The notes: generated from the sequence alone by a model not told the origin. Shown: positions 1-13,182, counted from the stretch's first letter. The stretch is 64,000 nucleotides of DNA from Typha latifolia (GCA_019914945.1 CM034100.1:16565096-16629095), one strand, 5' to 3'. Translations and numbers: made by a program.

Positions 1-1350
1 AATGAGTAAGCAGTCTCCAAAAATTCCACCCTACCATTATCAAAGTTTGTGAAGTATCTAATATAACAGATCAATTTAACTTTTCAGTTCCATGATCAGT
101 CCGTTACTTCAAAACAATAGTATTTTAGTAATACAAGTCATAAAAGAAGTGATGAGAAATGGAGCAACATTAGTATCAACATTATTGAAGTAGCGCTGGT
201 AAAAGCAAAAAAGACTAGCACAGGATACACTAGTAATTGGAAATCAGCAGTAACAGGTGGCAGCAATATAACTGACCAACTTCCATCAGTTTAGGCATCA
301 ATTCACTTCAGCATGGTGCTATTAAGCAATATCTATAACTTTGGAAGGGGAAGGAGGATGTTTTCCTTAAAACATAGAGAAGACAGACATGCCCTAATAT
401 TAGCACCCGAATCTCTAGACAAACTGAACAATCTTAAAAAGCAAGGTAGAAATTAATGAGTTCTCTCATCACCAACAAGAAGAAGAACCTTAAATAGTAA
501 AAGTTTTGAATGCATACAAGAATCAAGGACAGTTTGAGGTTTAACAAGTGGAGATGATTCACAATAAAATGGCACCAGCAGTTAATCATTTGGACAGACG
601 TATATAATGCATGAATCACTGATCAACGAGAAAGAGAACATATGAAGCTCAAAATCACATAACAGGTGTTGGGAAAAAATTTCCAAAAGAGTTTACAGAT
701 TAAAGAGAGGGCATGGCAAGACAAAATAAACTTGCTCAAACCCACATGCGAAAGGTAGCCCTCATTCAACACCATTAGCAAAACCATATCTTGAAGTTGA
801 ATCTCACATATTCAGATTTTGCAAAGTTTTAATCTTTGGCATCAAAAGGAAAACCAAGGAGGCACCTTGAAGTTGAGTACCACAATACCAAGATTCCCTA
901 AAGCCCACAATTATCCAAAACATTATCAATAGTAACTCTACCCTGAGTGCATATTGAAGTTGAAATATGAAATGCCCACAAGCCCTAAAACTAATGATCG
1001 TAACAAAGAAGAGCATCCGCGTCAAAAATTTCAGTACCAAGCAAAACCACGAAGCTAGTTAATCGAATTTATCAAGCACCTGAAAAGCTCACAGCCCACG
1101 ATTTGGTTTCAAAGACTGCTTATGCCGGCCGCAGTCTTCTCCTCTTGGGCTTTTCTTCAATAACCATCCGTGCACTCGCCGTCTTCGGGGTCAACAGCAA
1201 TGGACAAACTCTACACAACCAAATTGACGACCTTTAAAGAAATAAACGACTTAAATCTCTTCACGGCAGCTAAAATCTCAACGGTTTAGAGATTACCATG
1301 TCGTCGGCAACTTCGAGCTCCCGATTCGGTATCAGCATCAGCAAGAATAC

Positions 1351-1403
<53 letters not shown>

Positions 1404-2390
1404 TTCGGAAGATATCAAGATCGAGATCCAGATCGAGAAAGGAGTGGTATTTCTGTACGGGAGAAGGACCGATGAGGGATCCCGGGTTCTCACTGTGAAG
1501 AAAAGAGAAATGAATAAGACCGAGTCGGTAAATAGAGTTTGGTGCGCCTGTCAGAGCAGCAGATCTAGGGAGATTAGATTTGGAGCGACGCAAGCGGGAT
1601 TAATTAATAGTTAATAGCCGTTTATTAATTAAAAAATTAGTTAATAGACGTTGAGACTTGGGAGGAATTTTGATAGTGAAATTTGACGTGCCCACAGAAT
1701 CCTACCCAGAAAAGTCTCTCCATCTCACAGGCTGTTAAAATATAAAATTAATAATAAAAAAACCCTTAAATATCAGCTAATTACTAACTTATACCTTTCC
1801 TTGTATTTTAAAATTATCGTAAATTATTATTATTTTATCCTCTTAATTATAAACTTAAACACTTGACATTCCACGGTTAAAGTCCGTTTTCATAAACCCG
1901 TAGAAACTCAATCTAATCTAAAAATAGACAGATAGTTTGATTATTTAATAATTTACTTATGACTATAAATGCTAGTGCTAATAAATTATTAATTTTTAAA
2001 GAAAAAACTAAATATTTAACGGTGCTTCGATTAAATCGATAACGTTAGGATAACTTGGTCTTGCCTTATAACTATTATTTTTCATGTACTATATATTTGT
2101 ATTATATCCCTCGACGTTACTCTTAGATTTCTAAGATTACAAGTTATCTACCATTGTTTATTCTTAATCCGTAATCTTCTATAGAGATGCTTAAAACCTA
2201 GTTAAAGATTATCCGAAGGTGACGTGGCAGCCGATAGTCTCTACAGCCCGAAGTGCACAGATCTACTACAACCAAACACTCGGCAGCGCATGGCTGGTTA
2301 CAGTCGAATAGAACCAATCAAAAACTAGCAAGAAGGATTCTCTGCGACCGGGATAACAGACGATCTACAACCATGCGAAGAAGACGGTGG
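1..2390. other. Left-edge stretch without an identified gene
   Basis: No ORF here has recognisable protein content. The first 1.1 kb is AT-rich and intron-like. Positions 1100-1600 are richer in GC and hold a pure GA tract, the style of the leaders seen elsewhere in this window. They could be the first, noncoding exon of a minus-strand gene continuing off the left edge, but no splice-linked coding exon could be shown. From 1600 to 2200 the sequence is AT-rich spacer. Confidence 0.4.
1355..1400. repeat. GA dinucleotide microsatellite
   Basis: An uninterrupted (GA)n run of about 46 bp. It makes long Arg-Glu or Ser-Leu pseudo-ORFs on both strands, which are not genes. Confidence 0.95.
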
Positions 2391-2410
2391 CGGTGCACGT
2401 AAGAACCGGG

Positions 2411-2531
2411 GGACACGTGTCCGACCACCTGTAAGCAAACCAGAGTAGCCAAGGAGTTGGCGAACTCCGAGCTCATACGTTCGTCTCAACACGTGTAAAT
2501 TGCCGTGCTCACAACCTTCATCCTATTTATG
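2411..2531 (+). promoter_or_regulatory. AWPM-19 gene promoter with ABRE, DRE and TATA
   Basis: Two CACGTG cores lie at 2414-2419 (in the palindrome ACACGTGT) and 2490-2495. A CCGAC dehydration-responsive core sits at 2421-2425, right next to the first. A TATTTAT box is at about 2524-2530, some 50 bp before the coding start. ABRE plus DRE/CRT is the classic architecture of ABA- and desiccation-induced genes, which fits the known expression of AWPM-19 genes. The elements are seen directly; the regulation is inferred. Confidence 0.65.
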
Positions 2532-2580
2532 CTTCTCTCCTCTTCTCTGATGCCAAGAACACGGAGATTAATTGGCAAGA

Positions 2581-3297
2581 ATGGCTAGAGCTGGTGGGAG
2601 AAACGTAGCAGCTCCGTTGGTGTCTCTGAATCTAATCATGTACGTAATAGTGGTGGGCTTTGCGAGTTGGAATCTGAACCACTTCATCAATGGCCAGACT
2701 AACTACCCTGGTATATAATATATATATGTGTGTGAACTATTCTTATCGTTGCGCCGTTACCTAACCCTTTAAGCTTGCACTAACAATCATCAAAATTAAT
2801 TTGATCCAGGGGTGGCGGGCAATGGCGCGACCTTCTACTTCCTCGTATTCGCCATCCTCGCCGGCGTGATCGGGGTCGCGTCGAAGCTCGCCGGCGCCAA
2901 CCACGTCCGCGCCTGGAGGAACGACAGCCTCGCGGCCGCCGCCTCGTCCGCCGTCATTGCATGGGCCGTCACTGCCTTGGCTTTTGGGTAAAGATTCTTC
3001 GACGTTCTGCAATACGTTAGAATTTGAAGCAATCCTTTTAAATATATAATATATAATATATTTTTTCTTGATTGGGTTTGCAGGTTGGCATGCAAGGAGA
3101 TAGCCATAGGAGGGCACAGAGGGTGGAGGCTGAGGGTGTTGGAGGCGTTTGTCATAATACTGGCCTTCACCCAGCTTCTCTACGTGTTGGTTCTGCACGC
3201 AGGGATGTATAGCAGTTCGTACGGGCCGGGTTACAGGGATCCGGATTACGGCATGGGCGGTGGACCGGCAGCTGAACCAAAGGGGACTGTAATTTAG
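2581..3297 (+). CDS. AWPM-19-like plasma-membrane protein
   Basis: A 173-aa membrane protein of the plant AWPM-19 family, whose wheat founder is an ABA-induced plasma-membrane protein; a rice member has been reported to facilitate ABA uptake. Exons: 2581-2710, 2810-2987, 3084-3297, all with GT-AG borders and consistent phase. Four hydrophobic segments are visible: residues about 13-36 (NLIMYVIVVGFASW), 47-69 (FYFLVFAILAGVIGVASKL), 83-105 and 118-143 (FVIILAFTQLLYVLVLH). Family landmarks include NGQTNYPGV, SKLAGANHVRAWR, ACKEIAIGGHRGWRLR and YGPGYRDPDYG near the hydrophilic C-terminus. The start is the first ATG after a TATA box about 50 bp upstream. Exon 2 is much richer in GC than the introns, as is common in monocots. 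Confidence 0.93.
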
Positions 3298-3562
3298 GAT
3301 TGTGGTAGAATAGAGTATGGTAGTGGCTGCATGTATGTGTTTTGATTTACGTGTTGTTGTTGGTTGTATAATGGTCATCTCTTTGGAGAGTTTAATTGTT
3401 GCTTGTAGCAGTCGGAAGTTTCATGATTGTAGAAATTTGGAATTTAAAATTTCACACACAATCCAAATTTTTTATCAAACAATTGGAATTTCGGGTCTCG
3501 TAGTAATTTTGACTTAAAAAGTGAAGAACTAGAAGAATGGAGTTTGCAGCAGGGGAGGGAGG

Positions 3563-3566
<4 letters not shown>

Positions 3567-3607
<41 letters not shown>
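3567..3607. repeat. GA microsatellite
   Basis: A (GA)n tract of about 40 bp, preceded by a short GGGA run, between the AWPM-19 3' end and the WD40 gene. Confidence 0.95.
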
Positions 3608-3609
<2 letters not shown>

Positions 3610-3820
3610 CTTTTGCAGGATTTATCGGAACTATTGGGGTTGAATCGTGAATAAAATAATATAAGGTTTAAAACGAAAATTTGTTGAATGCAAATAGAAG
3701 TGTTTGTAGGGTTTAAATTGCAACGTCGGGGATAAAAGAAGAAGGTGTTAAATGCAAAATTCTTTTATTCTAGGGTGTAAATAGCTCATGAGTCACTAAA
3801 AGCTAGCCGACCTTCACACC

Positions 3821-3869
3821 GAGAGAGAGAGAAAGAGAGAGAGGGGAGAGAGAGAGAGAGAGAGAGAGG
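3821..3869. repeat. GA-rich microsatellite in the WD40 gene leader
   Basis: An interrupted GA tract of about 48 bp ending exactly at the initiator ATG of the WDR70-like gene, so it forms the end of the 5' leader. GA/CT leader repeats are binding sites for plant BBR/BPC GAGA factors; a regulatory role here is only inferred. Confidence 0.85.
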
Positions 3870-6800
3870 ATGGAAGGAGAGATGGACGAGGCGATTAGGG
3901 CACAGTTTCCTCTATCCTTCGGGAAGCCCTCGAAGCCCCAAGCCCACCCCTCCACTGTCCACTCCGCCACTCGTCGCGCAACCGTGAACCCTAACCCTAA
4001 TTCCGTACACGAGAAGCAAGCTTCCTCCTCTGCCGCCGCCGCGGATGAAACCGACGGCGTCATGATTGGCCCTCCGCGTCCGCCTCCGGCGGCAGCCTAC
4101 AAGGCGGACGAGGAAGATGAGATAATTGGCCCCCCAAGACCGCTCCCAAAGGGGCCTTCGGATCAGGATACAGCTGACGAGTCGGATGATGACTTCGACG
4201 ACGACGATGGCGATCAGTTGCCACAGGATTTGCGTCGGATTCCGACGAGCAACGAGATCGTGCTCAGAGGGCATACAAAGGTACTCAAATCTACGTCGAT
4301 AGATAAAAAAGAAGTTTTCTGGCCAAGAAAATATGACGATTAATTCATGGTTTAATATATTTATTTTTATTTTTATGTGTAGGCCGTTACCTCAATTTGA
4401 TATTTAAACCTTGACAAGGCTTAACATCAAAATGTCGTGTTTCGTACACATGATGAATTTATGGGTTAAGATATTGTTAATGAAGTCTAGAATATGTTAG
4501 TTTAACAAACTCAGATAGATGTCGCCCGAAAAGGGAGAAGATCGACTTCCGTTGGTGTAATTTCATGTATGTTTGATGGAGTTTATCTCTCAACTATCAC
4601 TCGAACATGATATTAAATTCTACATAATGGCATTGATTCTTTTAAGCTATGTTTAACTCTTTGATGACCAAAAGGCTGAAAATTTATATTTTCATTGAGG
4701 CGAGGATTTGATAAAAATAAGAACATATTATCACTATCACATTTCTTTCTAGGTATGTCTATTTGTCGCACTTCCTTTTTGTGATGCAATGTTGAGCTGT
4801 GATTATTAGATAGCATATATTTAACTCTCAACCATGAGTGATAAAACTGATCTAACTATGGTGAAAATCTTTGACCATTTAATCTGTTTTTAATCTATGA
4901 AGACGACTCCCTTATAGAAATGCATTACCCTTCCCTTATGTTTCACTATTTAACCCAACGATAATCCTAATGATTGATCTTTTCTCTAACATTTCTTGTA
5001 GGTTGTCTCAGCTCTCGCTGTTGACCATTCCGGATCAAGAGTCATTTCTGGTAGCTATGACTACACAGTACGGATGTACGATTTCCAAGGGATGAATTCA
5101 AAGTTGCAATCATTCAGGCAACTAGAACCCTGTGAGGGACACCAAGTTCGAAGCTTAAGCTGGAGCCCAACAGCTGACCGATTCTTGTGTGTAACGGGTT
5201 CAGCACAAGCTAAGGTGTCCTGCTTTTCTCATGGAACCTATATAAGTGTCAGAAGTACTTTGTTTTTGCTTTTGATAGTTATCATTTTATATAGATAATT
5301 GACAAATGTTATAGCTTCACCTCAGATTTATGATCGTGATGGGCTTACCTTAGGTGAGTTCATTAAAGGAGACATGTATATACGTGATTTGAAGAATACC
5401 AAGGGTCACATCTCTGGTTTAACTTGTGGAGAGTGGAACCCCAAATCAAAGGAATCTATTTTAACTTCATCAGAAGACGGATCTTTGCGTATATGGGATG
5501 TAGCAGATTTCAAAAGTCAAAAGCAGGTATGGATTATGTTGTTGCTTAGTAAGATTAGAATATCTGTCAGAATTTTGGGTAATTATATGATTAAGAAGTA
5601 ATAGGTAAAACTGTCTCTTCTTTTTTCCCCAACAATTGGGTGATCTAGAAGAGTGTCTGGTTAATTGTATGTTGCCAAAATTGTCTCCTGCATGTTATTT
5701 AGAGTTTCTATTGAAGGGCATCTACACTTTGTTTAATCTTATCCCTTTCCAATGATTTTAGTTCGCAAATGAACTCTTAACATATATACGATCAAGTTCA
5801 TTGGAATAATGTCATTCATGATAGGTTGTCAAACCTAAGCTTGCAAGGCCAGCGAGAATACCAGTCACAACATGTGCATGGGATCATGAAGGCAAGCGAA
5901 TTGTTGGTGGCATTGGAGATGGTTCCATACAGGTGCAGTGTGATCAGTAACTTTTCTTAATCATAAATTCACTGTAGACAAATTATGCAATGCCATTATT
6001 TTGTTTCATTAAATGCCATTATCATGGTAATATTTTCTTCTTTTTTTATATTTTTTTCTGCTGAAATTGTGATATGCTTATCCACCAAAAAGCTGGCTTA
6101 TATTTTCAGTTATGGAGCATTAAGACTGGGTGGGGAAGCAGACCAGATATACATGTTGGGAAAGCACATGATGATGATATCACTGGGCTTAAGTTTTCTG
6201 TAGATGGACATATTCTCGTGTCACGGAGCACTGATAATACTCTTAAGGTTATTTTACTTGTTTGGAAACTTCAGATATTTTATTTTGGGCAACCGACACT
6301 ACATAGTGAAAATGATATTATCTTCTGAAACATAATTTTGGATGCAAACAAAGATCTTCTGTTTATTATGCATAGGTATGGGATTTGCGACAGATGAAAA
6401 GTCCTGTTAAAGCATTTGAAGATTTGCCTAATCATTATGCTCAGACAAATGTGGTATTCAGTCCTGATGAACAACTAATCCTTACTGGGACTTCTGTTGA
6501 AAAAGAAAGTACAAGTGGAGGTTTATTGTGCTTTTTTGATCGAAGGAAACTCGAGCTTGTATCAAGGGTGGGAATTTCTCCAACATATAGTGTCATACGC
6601 TGTGTTTGGCATCCAAAAATTAATCAGGTTAAGTTCTAGCCCTCATTCATTGGAGTTGTATCGTAATTGTATTCATGTGCTAGGATATCCCATAAGTCTG
6701 TTTTCTGTGATGTTATCTGAGACAGGAGAAATTCTGACAAATTTTTAATGTTTTTGAAGGTTTTTGCAACAGTGGGGGACAAGAAGGAAGGAGGAATTCA

Positions 6801-7344
6801 TGTGTTGTATGACCCATCTGTTAGTCAGAGAGGAGCTCTTGTATGTGTTGGACGAGCACCTAGGAAAAAGTCCATCGATGATTTTGAGGCTCAGCCTGTT
6901 ATTCACAACCCACATGCCTTACCCTTATTTAGAGACCAGCCTAGTCGTAAGCGCCAACGAGAAAAAGCACTAAAAGATCCCTTTAAATCCCACAAACCAG
7001 AACTTCCCGTTACTGGTCCAGGGTTCGGTGGAAGAGTTGGTACTACTAAAGGCAGCTTGTTAACGCAGTACCTTTTGAAGGTTGAAGTTCTGATTTATTT
7101 TTTCTTTTTCTTTTATTATTGCTACCAAATTTGTATACATTGTTAGATGTTCGAGTTCTAACAATGTTAACTGCAGCAAGGTGGGTTAATCAAGGAGACC
7201 TGGATGGACGAAGATCCAAGGGAGGCTATACTTAAATATGCTGATGTTGCAGCAAAAGATCCAAAATATATTGCACCTGCATATGCAGAGACGCAACCTG
7301 AAACAGTTTTTGCAGAGTCAGATTCTGAGGAGGAAGAGAAATGA
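3870..7344 (+). CDS. WDR70-type WD40-repeat protein
   Basis: A 603-aa protein from 8 exons in phase 0: 3870-4280, 5002-5214, 5326-5526, 5825-5932, 6110-6247, 6376-6627, 6760-7080, 7177-7344. The N-terminal 130 residues are low-complexity, with two IGPPRP motifs and an acidic DESDDDFDDDDGD run. WD40 blades then follow: ALAVDHSGSRVISGSYDYTV, the EGHQVRSLSWSP blade, SSEDGSLRIWDV, GGIGDGSIQLWSI and STDNTLKVWDLR. The C-terminus carries a basic RKRQREKALKDPFKSHKP segment, a GPGFGGRVG motif and an acidic tail. This order matches WDR70 (gastrulation-defective 1), a conserved nuclear WD40 protein linked in other eukaryotes to DNA-damage-associated chromatin and CUL4-DDB1. The plant role is inferred from family only. 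Start: the first ATG after the GA leader. Confidence 0.9.
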
Positions 7345-10180
7345 CCCAGTACACCTCTTTCACTGTCACTAGAACCTTCTACATTATCTTACTGTTCCCT
7401 TTTCAGTTGTTGATCTTGTAAAGTAATATATTCTACATTTCTATGATTACTTTTTATGATACACAGGGTGTACATAACCGATTCAGTTACGTTTCTCATG
7501 TAATGGATGTCAAAGACAAATGAGTGAATGCTGAGGTACTTTCCGTTCTGTGCAAACTAATGAGTTGCTTACTTTCATTGGATAAATGCTCCTTCACTTA
7601 ACTCCCTAGAACAAGTGTATGGTACTGTAACTTCATTGTCATACTGCTCTATATATTTTAGTTCTTTTTATTTGGGACATGACTCGAAGTCTCTACTGAA
7701 AAGAGGGACTTTCCATCTTAGGCAAACTCCACCTGTATTAGGTTAGTATTATCTTGATGTCAATTAATTACATATTGTGTGGGGATAGTCTCTCATCGTA
7801 AGAGCCACTTTTATCTTTTCTTGTGCCATGAAATTTAATTAATTACTTTCACCATGTCTCGATTCAATCTTCGCAACTTTTACGAGCGCACACTCGTAAA
7901 AATCTGTGCTACATTTTTCTTCAGTTGATTTAAACAGTAGAGGAGAGGCCACGAGTACATATTGACCTTTATGTGAGAAATAAAATTTATGGTGTATCAC
8001 TCCCTAGTTGTGTAGCTAGGAGAAATAATAGAACCTTAATTTAAATGATATCTACCGAGGCAAAGTGATGCTGTTTTGAATTTTGGTATTCTTTTATTAG
8101 ATTCTGATGTAATTCCCTTAATACTTGTCTGGAGAGCATGGGACTTTAAAGGTATTATTACAATTTATACTAAGAATAGATATAAAATTTTTGATCAAAC
8201 CAATTTTCAACCACCATTAGTATTTTAAATCTACTTCTCTCAACACTGGGAAAGTGTGCATTCCCTCCATTCTCTTCTGTAACTACCTTCCAAGTCCTCT
8301 CTCCTTTTCTGTACTCCATTTTCTACAGAATCATAGATTTAGAAGTAGTAGTACGAAATAACATTAATACTTGAAGTCCAATTCTCCAACCAACCACCCC
8401 TTGAAGAGGGAATGGAGGATAGGTAAGATGAATACTGCTGTCTGAGATGAAGGATAGATAAGATGGATACTGCTGTCTGCAATGCACCAGATGACATGTA
8501 TATCTGATGCTTAGATTCAGAGTTACTGTTTTCCACTTTTTCCTTGTAGTCAGTTGAATTACATGAGTTAGATTGGGTGATTAAGTGTGTATGTAGGCTA
8601 ATTCATTAGGAGGATCTTAAACTTTTATTATTTTGAGACTAATTTGGGGCATAAGCTGAGTCTCGTAAGGCATGTAAAGTCTGTTAAGAGGCTAATACAA
8701 GCATGATGTGTATCCCACGTTCTAGGTAGATAGTTTTGGACAAAATCTTGTATTATTACATTTTTATCTTATTTTGTAACAAAAAGCTTATTTATTTCTT
8801 AATTCATTTACTTGTTTACACTTAAACTGCAGCTCACGTGCAGCCACATTGTTCTCGGAGAACAACTGAGGCCGACGAATTCCGAGTCATCTCTCTTAGC
8901 TGAATGAGACAACTTTGGAAGAGGAACAGACGAAAGAAAGTGAATGCCATTCACATCTTATTTTCTTGTCTGCGTATATTTTCAATGTACCAAATGTAAA
9001 AGTTAGCCGATATTGTCTGATTGTCATGTACACAAGGCTTTAGCTACGTTACTTGCTCAGTGGCCGCAGTTGGCTTCACTACCTTTATCAAGGACATTAT
9101 ATCTAAAGAGAATTCATCACTGATCTTAAATTACTATTTTGATTTGCTGAAATTTTTTTGGTAGCTTCTACTGAAAGTGAGTCATCCAAGTTAGAGTTTT
9201 CATTTAGCTGCTATCTGTTCTTCTATTACTTAATGCCCAGGCTCCTCTTTTACAGTCTACTGTCCTTGGGACAGTTGTGTTGATTCATCCTTCCAGAAAA
9301 CGGTACTAAATTCAAGGTAGTCTCATGGAAATTTTTTAGATGAAGGAGGAATTGAGGAGGGGAGAAGAGAGTGGAAGAAGCTTTTGAAACGGGCATTAGG
9401 CGTGGGTGTGAGGTTTTGGAACGGGGTTTAAATATGGAGGAGGCAACGGAGTCATGGCTCGGACGAGATTTTCCTTCGGATCGGTTAATATGTACGATCC
9501 AAGTAGATCAAATCCGATCAGATATGAGAATTAGATTACCGGAAGTACTAGTCACCTGACCTCATGTTGCATTCCAAGATCAAGCTTTTAAAGTATCGAG
9601 AATGAAATTGGATATCTTGTTTATCATTCATCTCTTATTTTTTTTTGGGTATTAAATTTATTTACTGGGAACTTCTGAAAGAAAGGTGCGATGAGATATA
9701 ACTCGTATGATGGAACCAATTAAGATTTGGTGATAATTTTTCCTTTAAATTTGATAACAGAATTTGATGATATTATCGGAATTGTCTAAGGCTTTTCAGT
9801 GTAGATTGATGATGAATAAAGCAATAAAATCCCTTGTTCCTAAGCCCCTTAAAGCAGCATAACATCCATAGATTTGCCAAGTATATTCCTATAAGTTACT
9901 TTGCTTATGATATGAGAGAGGAATTCGACTGTGACGAAAAGAATTCAACTCATTGCACAGGGAAAAGAAAATTAAACTGCACTTAAGATACTGGTATACA
10001 TTGTATAAACTAATTTATAATTACCTATTTACATCTGAAATTACAAAAAGGAGGATCTGCTGGAATCTGACTGCTTCAAAGCTCTACAAAATTGAGAGGA
10101 AAAATCCTGTGTAATGAAGGAAAGAAATAACTTGTTTCTAGTGTTACACCAAGAGATATATCACCCTGCTCATCATCTCT
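7345..10180. other. Intergenic region between convergent genes
   Basis: This holds the 3' ends of the WD40 gene (+) and the folate transporter (-). It is AT-rich, and I saw no ORF with recognisable content. The only structure noted is a 35-bp tandem duplication at 8416-8485. Confidence 0.6.
8416..8485. repeat. 35-bp tandem duplication
   Basis: Two adjacent 35-bp units (8416-8450 and 8451-8485) share AGGATAG, AAGATG and ATACTGCTGTCTG blocks with about five mismatches. Confidence 0.85.
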
Positions 10181-11280
10181 TCATGTCTTCTTAACTATCT
10201 TCTTATCCCCACCCCATGTTGCCGGTAGAGAAGATATCCAACCCAGAGGAACCAAAGCAGCTACAAATTGCAATACGATTCCTAAAGGCAAGCTGGAGTA
10301 GTCTCCTGAAGACACCCCAATCAAATTGGACAATCCAACACCAAAGACGCCACCTAGTATTGATGACAAACAAAGTGCAGAAGCGAAGAAAGCAAACAGC
10401 GATCCTTCACACCCAGATGGACAGAGAGTCGATAAGAGAACTGAGAAGGGAAGTATTTTAAACTGCGCGATAGCTTCAGCTAGAGCAGACAGACACAGCA
10501 CATGAACTTTATTTGATATCCCAAGCATAAGATTGATTTGTTTCACTAGGATCAGGTCTGACAGAAGGGAGATGGCGTATAGTATCTGAACTCCAAAGAT
10601 CAATCTCCTCAATGGGACTCTTCTCAAGTATCTGTTGTAGAATGCAGTTGCAGATAAAACCATCAGTTGTCCAATGACTTTTGAAAGACCAATGATAGAA
10701 GGGTCAAGTTTTAGGTGATGTGTCTGGAAAAAGAACATAGATCCTGAAAGAACAGGAACAACTGCAACTGAAGCCATCATCCAGAAAAGAGGATAAATGA
10801 TCCTCTCCTCATTAATTGCTGTGACCAAGTTCAAGCATTGCTTGTGAATATTATTTGGTATGGAAAATCGAACAATATGATGATCTGAGCTTTGTCTGGA
10901 GTGAAGCACAGTTTCTTTTGTAGCCAAGGAAAGTGCAAGTTGGAATGTTAGAAGGAAAGCGAACGTGAGAAACATGACCTTTGGCTCTTGAGCTTTTAGT
11001 AGGAAGTAACCACCGGACAAGTTGCCCAAGATTCCTCCTGCTGCTAGGGCGAGGAATGCATAAGACTGTAGCTCACCCACTTTATGCATTCGACTGGACT
11101 CCGCAACAAAAGCGTCACTTACGACTTCTGTGAAGGACGCTCCGAGGTTACTAAGAAGAATGCATGCCATTAGAGTGGGAAACATGTTCCCTGTGACTGG
11201 GATGATGGCAAGCATCCCCCAAGACATAAGTTGCAGAAAAACTGCAAATATCTCAAATTAGTCAAATCCAATGAAAGAAC

Positions 11281-11323
<43 letters not shown>

Positions 11324-13049
11324 AATTCATATATCTTATTCTTCTTTAACCAATCTGATAGTTATATAGATCGTACTGCATACATTAATTTTCTGATTTA
11401 AATGCAATTTCCTAAGTCCTAACAAGAATGCAGATAAAGATATCAACACTGTTCTATAAGATTACATAATCCTCATTTAGCAGTTCAACATCTTTGGAAT
11501 AATGATGTTACAGATGTTTGGCTTAAGTATTATTCAAAAGACACCATAAAGTTTGCACTAGGAAAATAGAACTTCTTTTTTCTCTGAAAGTAACTGCAGA
11601 ATTCTACTTTGAAGAATGATATAATTGATATTCAGTTATTCAACAACTAATTTCTTAGCATTAGAAAACTAGAAATTAAAGTAAAAGTGCGGGAGATATT
11701 CAAGCTTGTTAGCAGCCAAGATGTAACATCATGAAACTGAGAACAATTAGAGTATATGAAAAAGAAAGATACACTGAATCATTATCCCTACTCGAGTTCT
11801 TAATGTCTTCTTCCTCTAAATGTTTCTTCTTTTCTAGATTTCCAATAATCTCCCATAATTATCAAAAAAACTATCTTCTATCATGCCATGGAGATTCTGA
11901 GGAACAACATATTGAGAGCTAATGACAACGATATCTTCTTTTAAATATACGGTGATGATTGCCAAGTTATTGAGACTAATTTGACAATGTCAAGTCGACA
12001 CTGAGCTTTCAAACTTAAATACTGTACTAAAATGTGCGCCCTCAATCTAGACCCTTAAACTTAAATACTGTACTAAAATGTGCGCCCTCAATCTAGACCC
12101 TTATTTTGTACGACTCCCACAGATAGACAAGGTCACAGTTGCAGTAATTTTTAAAGTCAGAACAAGTTCAAACGAGGAAATTGAGATGCAGAGTTATCAA
12201 ACTTAGAATAACTTTTAAAAGAAGTAAAGAACTTTACATTTCTTCCTTTAACCTGATTCAAGAAAGGAATGTACAGAACATTTATAATGCATCATAAATT
12301 TATTCCTCAAAAGCTAAGAATGAGGAAACAAAGTTCGTGCATTAAGGACCATGATCAAATTGTGAGAGGACAAATAAATCGACATTCAACAGCAGCACCT
12401 AACAACAAGAACAACAACTATCGATTCCAATAATTCCTCTTTCAGAACTTTGTTTTATCATATCTAATATATCAACCCAATGGAAACAAAGATACTACCA
12501 ACTAATATTTTAAAAAAATAATAATAAAGGAGAAGAAGAGGCAATAAGGGAGCAACCTCCAAGGGAGATGTAAGGCAGCCTATGAGCACCCCCAATGGAA
12601 ATGGCATCAGAAAGGACTCCAAAGAGGGGCTTTGCCACCATTGGCAGATTCCCAGTGCTCTGCATCAACTGGAGAGTAGATGAGCTGAGGCTAAGGCCAT
12701 GAGCAAGGTGGAAATTAAGGGCTAACCACGGAAAGCACCTGAACCCCTGCACCCAATACCCAAATCCACAGAGAGCCCACATGTGGATGCCCACATGGCT
12801 ACTCCCTTCCCCTGGTACCATCTTGGTGGGAGAGGGGAGCATGGGCTTCTGAATTGGGTTAACAAGGGGCTTTATGATGTGGGCATGATTGGATTGGTGA
12901 CTTCTTCTTCTTCCTCTTCCTCTTGACCTAGTTGGTTCTTGGTTGGAGTAGGAGACGGGTGTGAGGTGGTGATGGAGAGGCTGCAGTATTCTAGGCTTGT
13001 GGCTCTGGGTGATTGGTTTGAAGGGAATTTGTGAGTTAAGGCAAATCAT
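10181..13049 (-). CDS. Folate-biopterin transporter family protein, plastid type
   Basis: A 517-aa MFS-fold membrane carrier of the FBT (folate-biopterin transporter) family; characterised plant members move folates across the chloroplast envelope. Exons on the minus strand: 13049-12557 and 11241-10181, joined in phase 1 so that PYISLG continues as VFLQLMSWGMLAIIP. The first 75 residues are Ser/Arg/His-rich with a SRGRGRRRS stretch and lack acidic residues, consistent with a transit peptide. Family landmarks are WVQGFRCFPWLALNFHLAHG, AKPLFGVLSDAI (the MFS loop 2-3 signature), SDAFVAESSR and QLMVLSATAFYNRYLRRVPLR. About 11-12 hydrophobic helices follow. It is closest in layout to the probable FBT 8/9 group, but the substrate is not shown. 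The 1.3-kb intron carries a GA microsatellite and a perfect 46-bp duplication. Confidence 0.88.
11282..11318. repeat. GA microsatellite in the folate transporter intron
   Basis: A (GA)n run of about 36 bp, roughly 40 bp upstream (on the minus strand) of the exon 2 acceptor, inside the single intron. Confidence 0.95.
12011..12102. repeat. Perfect 46-bp tandem duplication
   Basis: Positions 12011-12056 and 12057-12102 are identical, beginning AAACTTAAATACTGTAC and ending ATCTAGACCCTT. It is intronic in the transporter gene. The lack of any mismatch suggests a recent event. Confidence 0.95.
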
Positions 13050-13172
13050 GGCTTCAAAAAGATGATCTTTTTTACTAGAATGGAGATGGAAGCAGCGCTG
13101 AGAAGAATCCTTTCAAAGCCATGAGACTTGGAAGTGATTCCTTGTAGGATTTGACTCTGTTTATTGAAGAGA

Positions 13173-13182
13173 GATATATAGA
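13173..13182 (-). promoter_or_regulatory. TATA box of the folate transporter gene
   Basis: CTATATATCTC on the minus strand lies about 125 bp upstream of the ATG, which would give a leader of roughly 90-100 nt. CT-rich sequence follows it. It is a plausible but unproven core promoter. Confidence 0.5.

Noticed and set aside
1270..1593. Overlapping ORFs on both strands with RERERE or SLSLSL runs
   Set aside because: They are translations of a GA microsatellite with no conserved sequence on either side.
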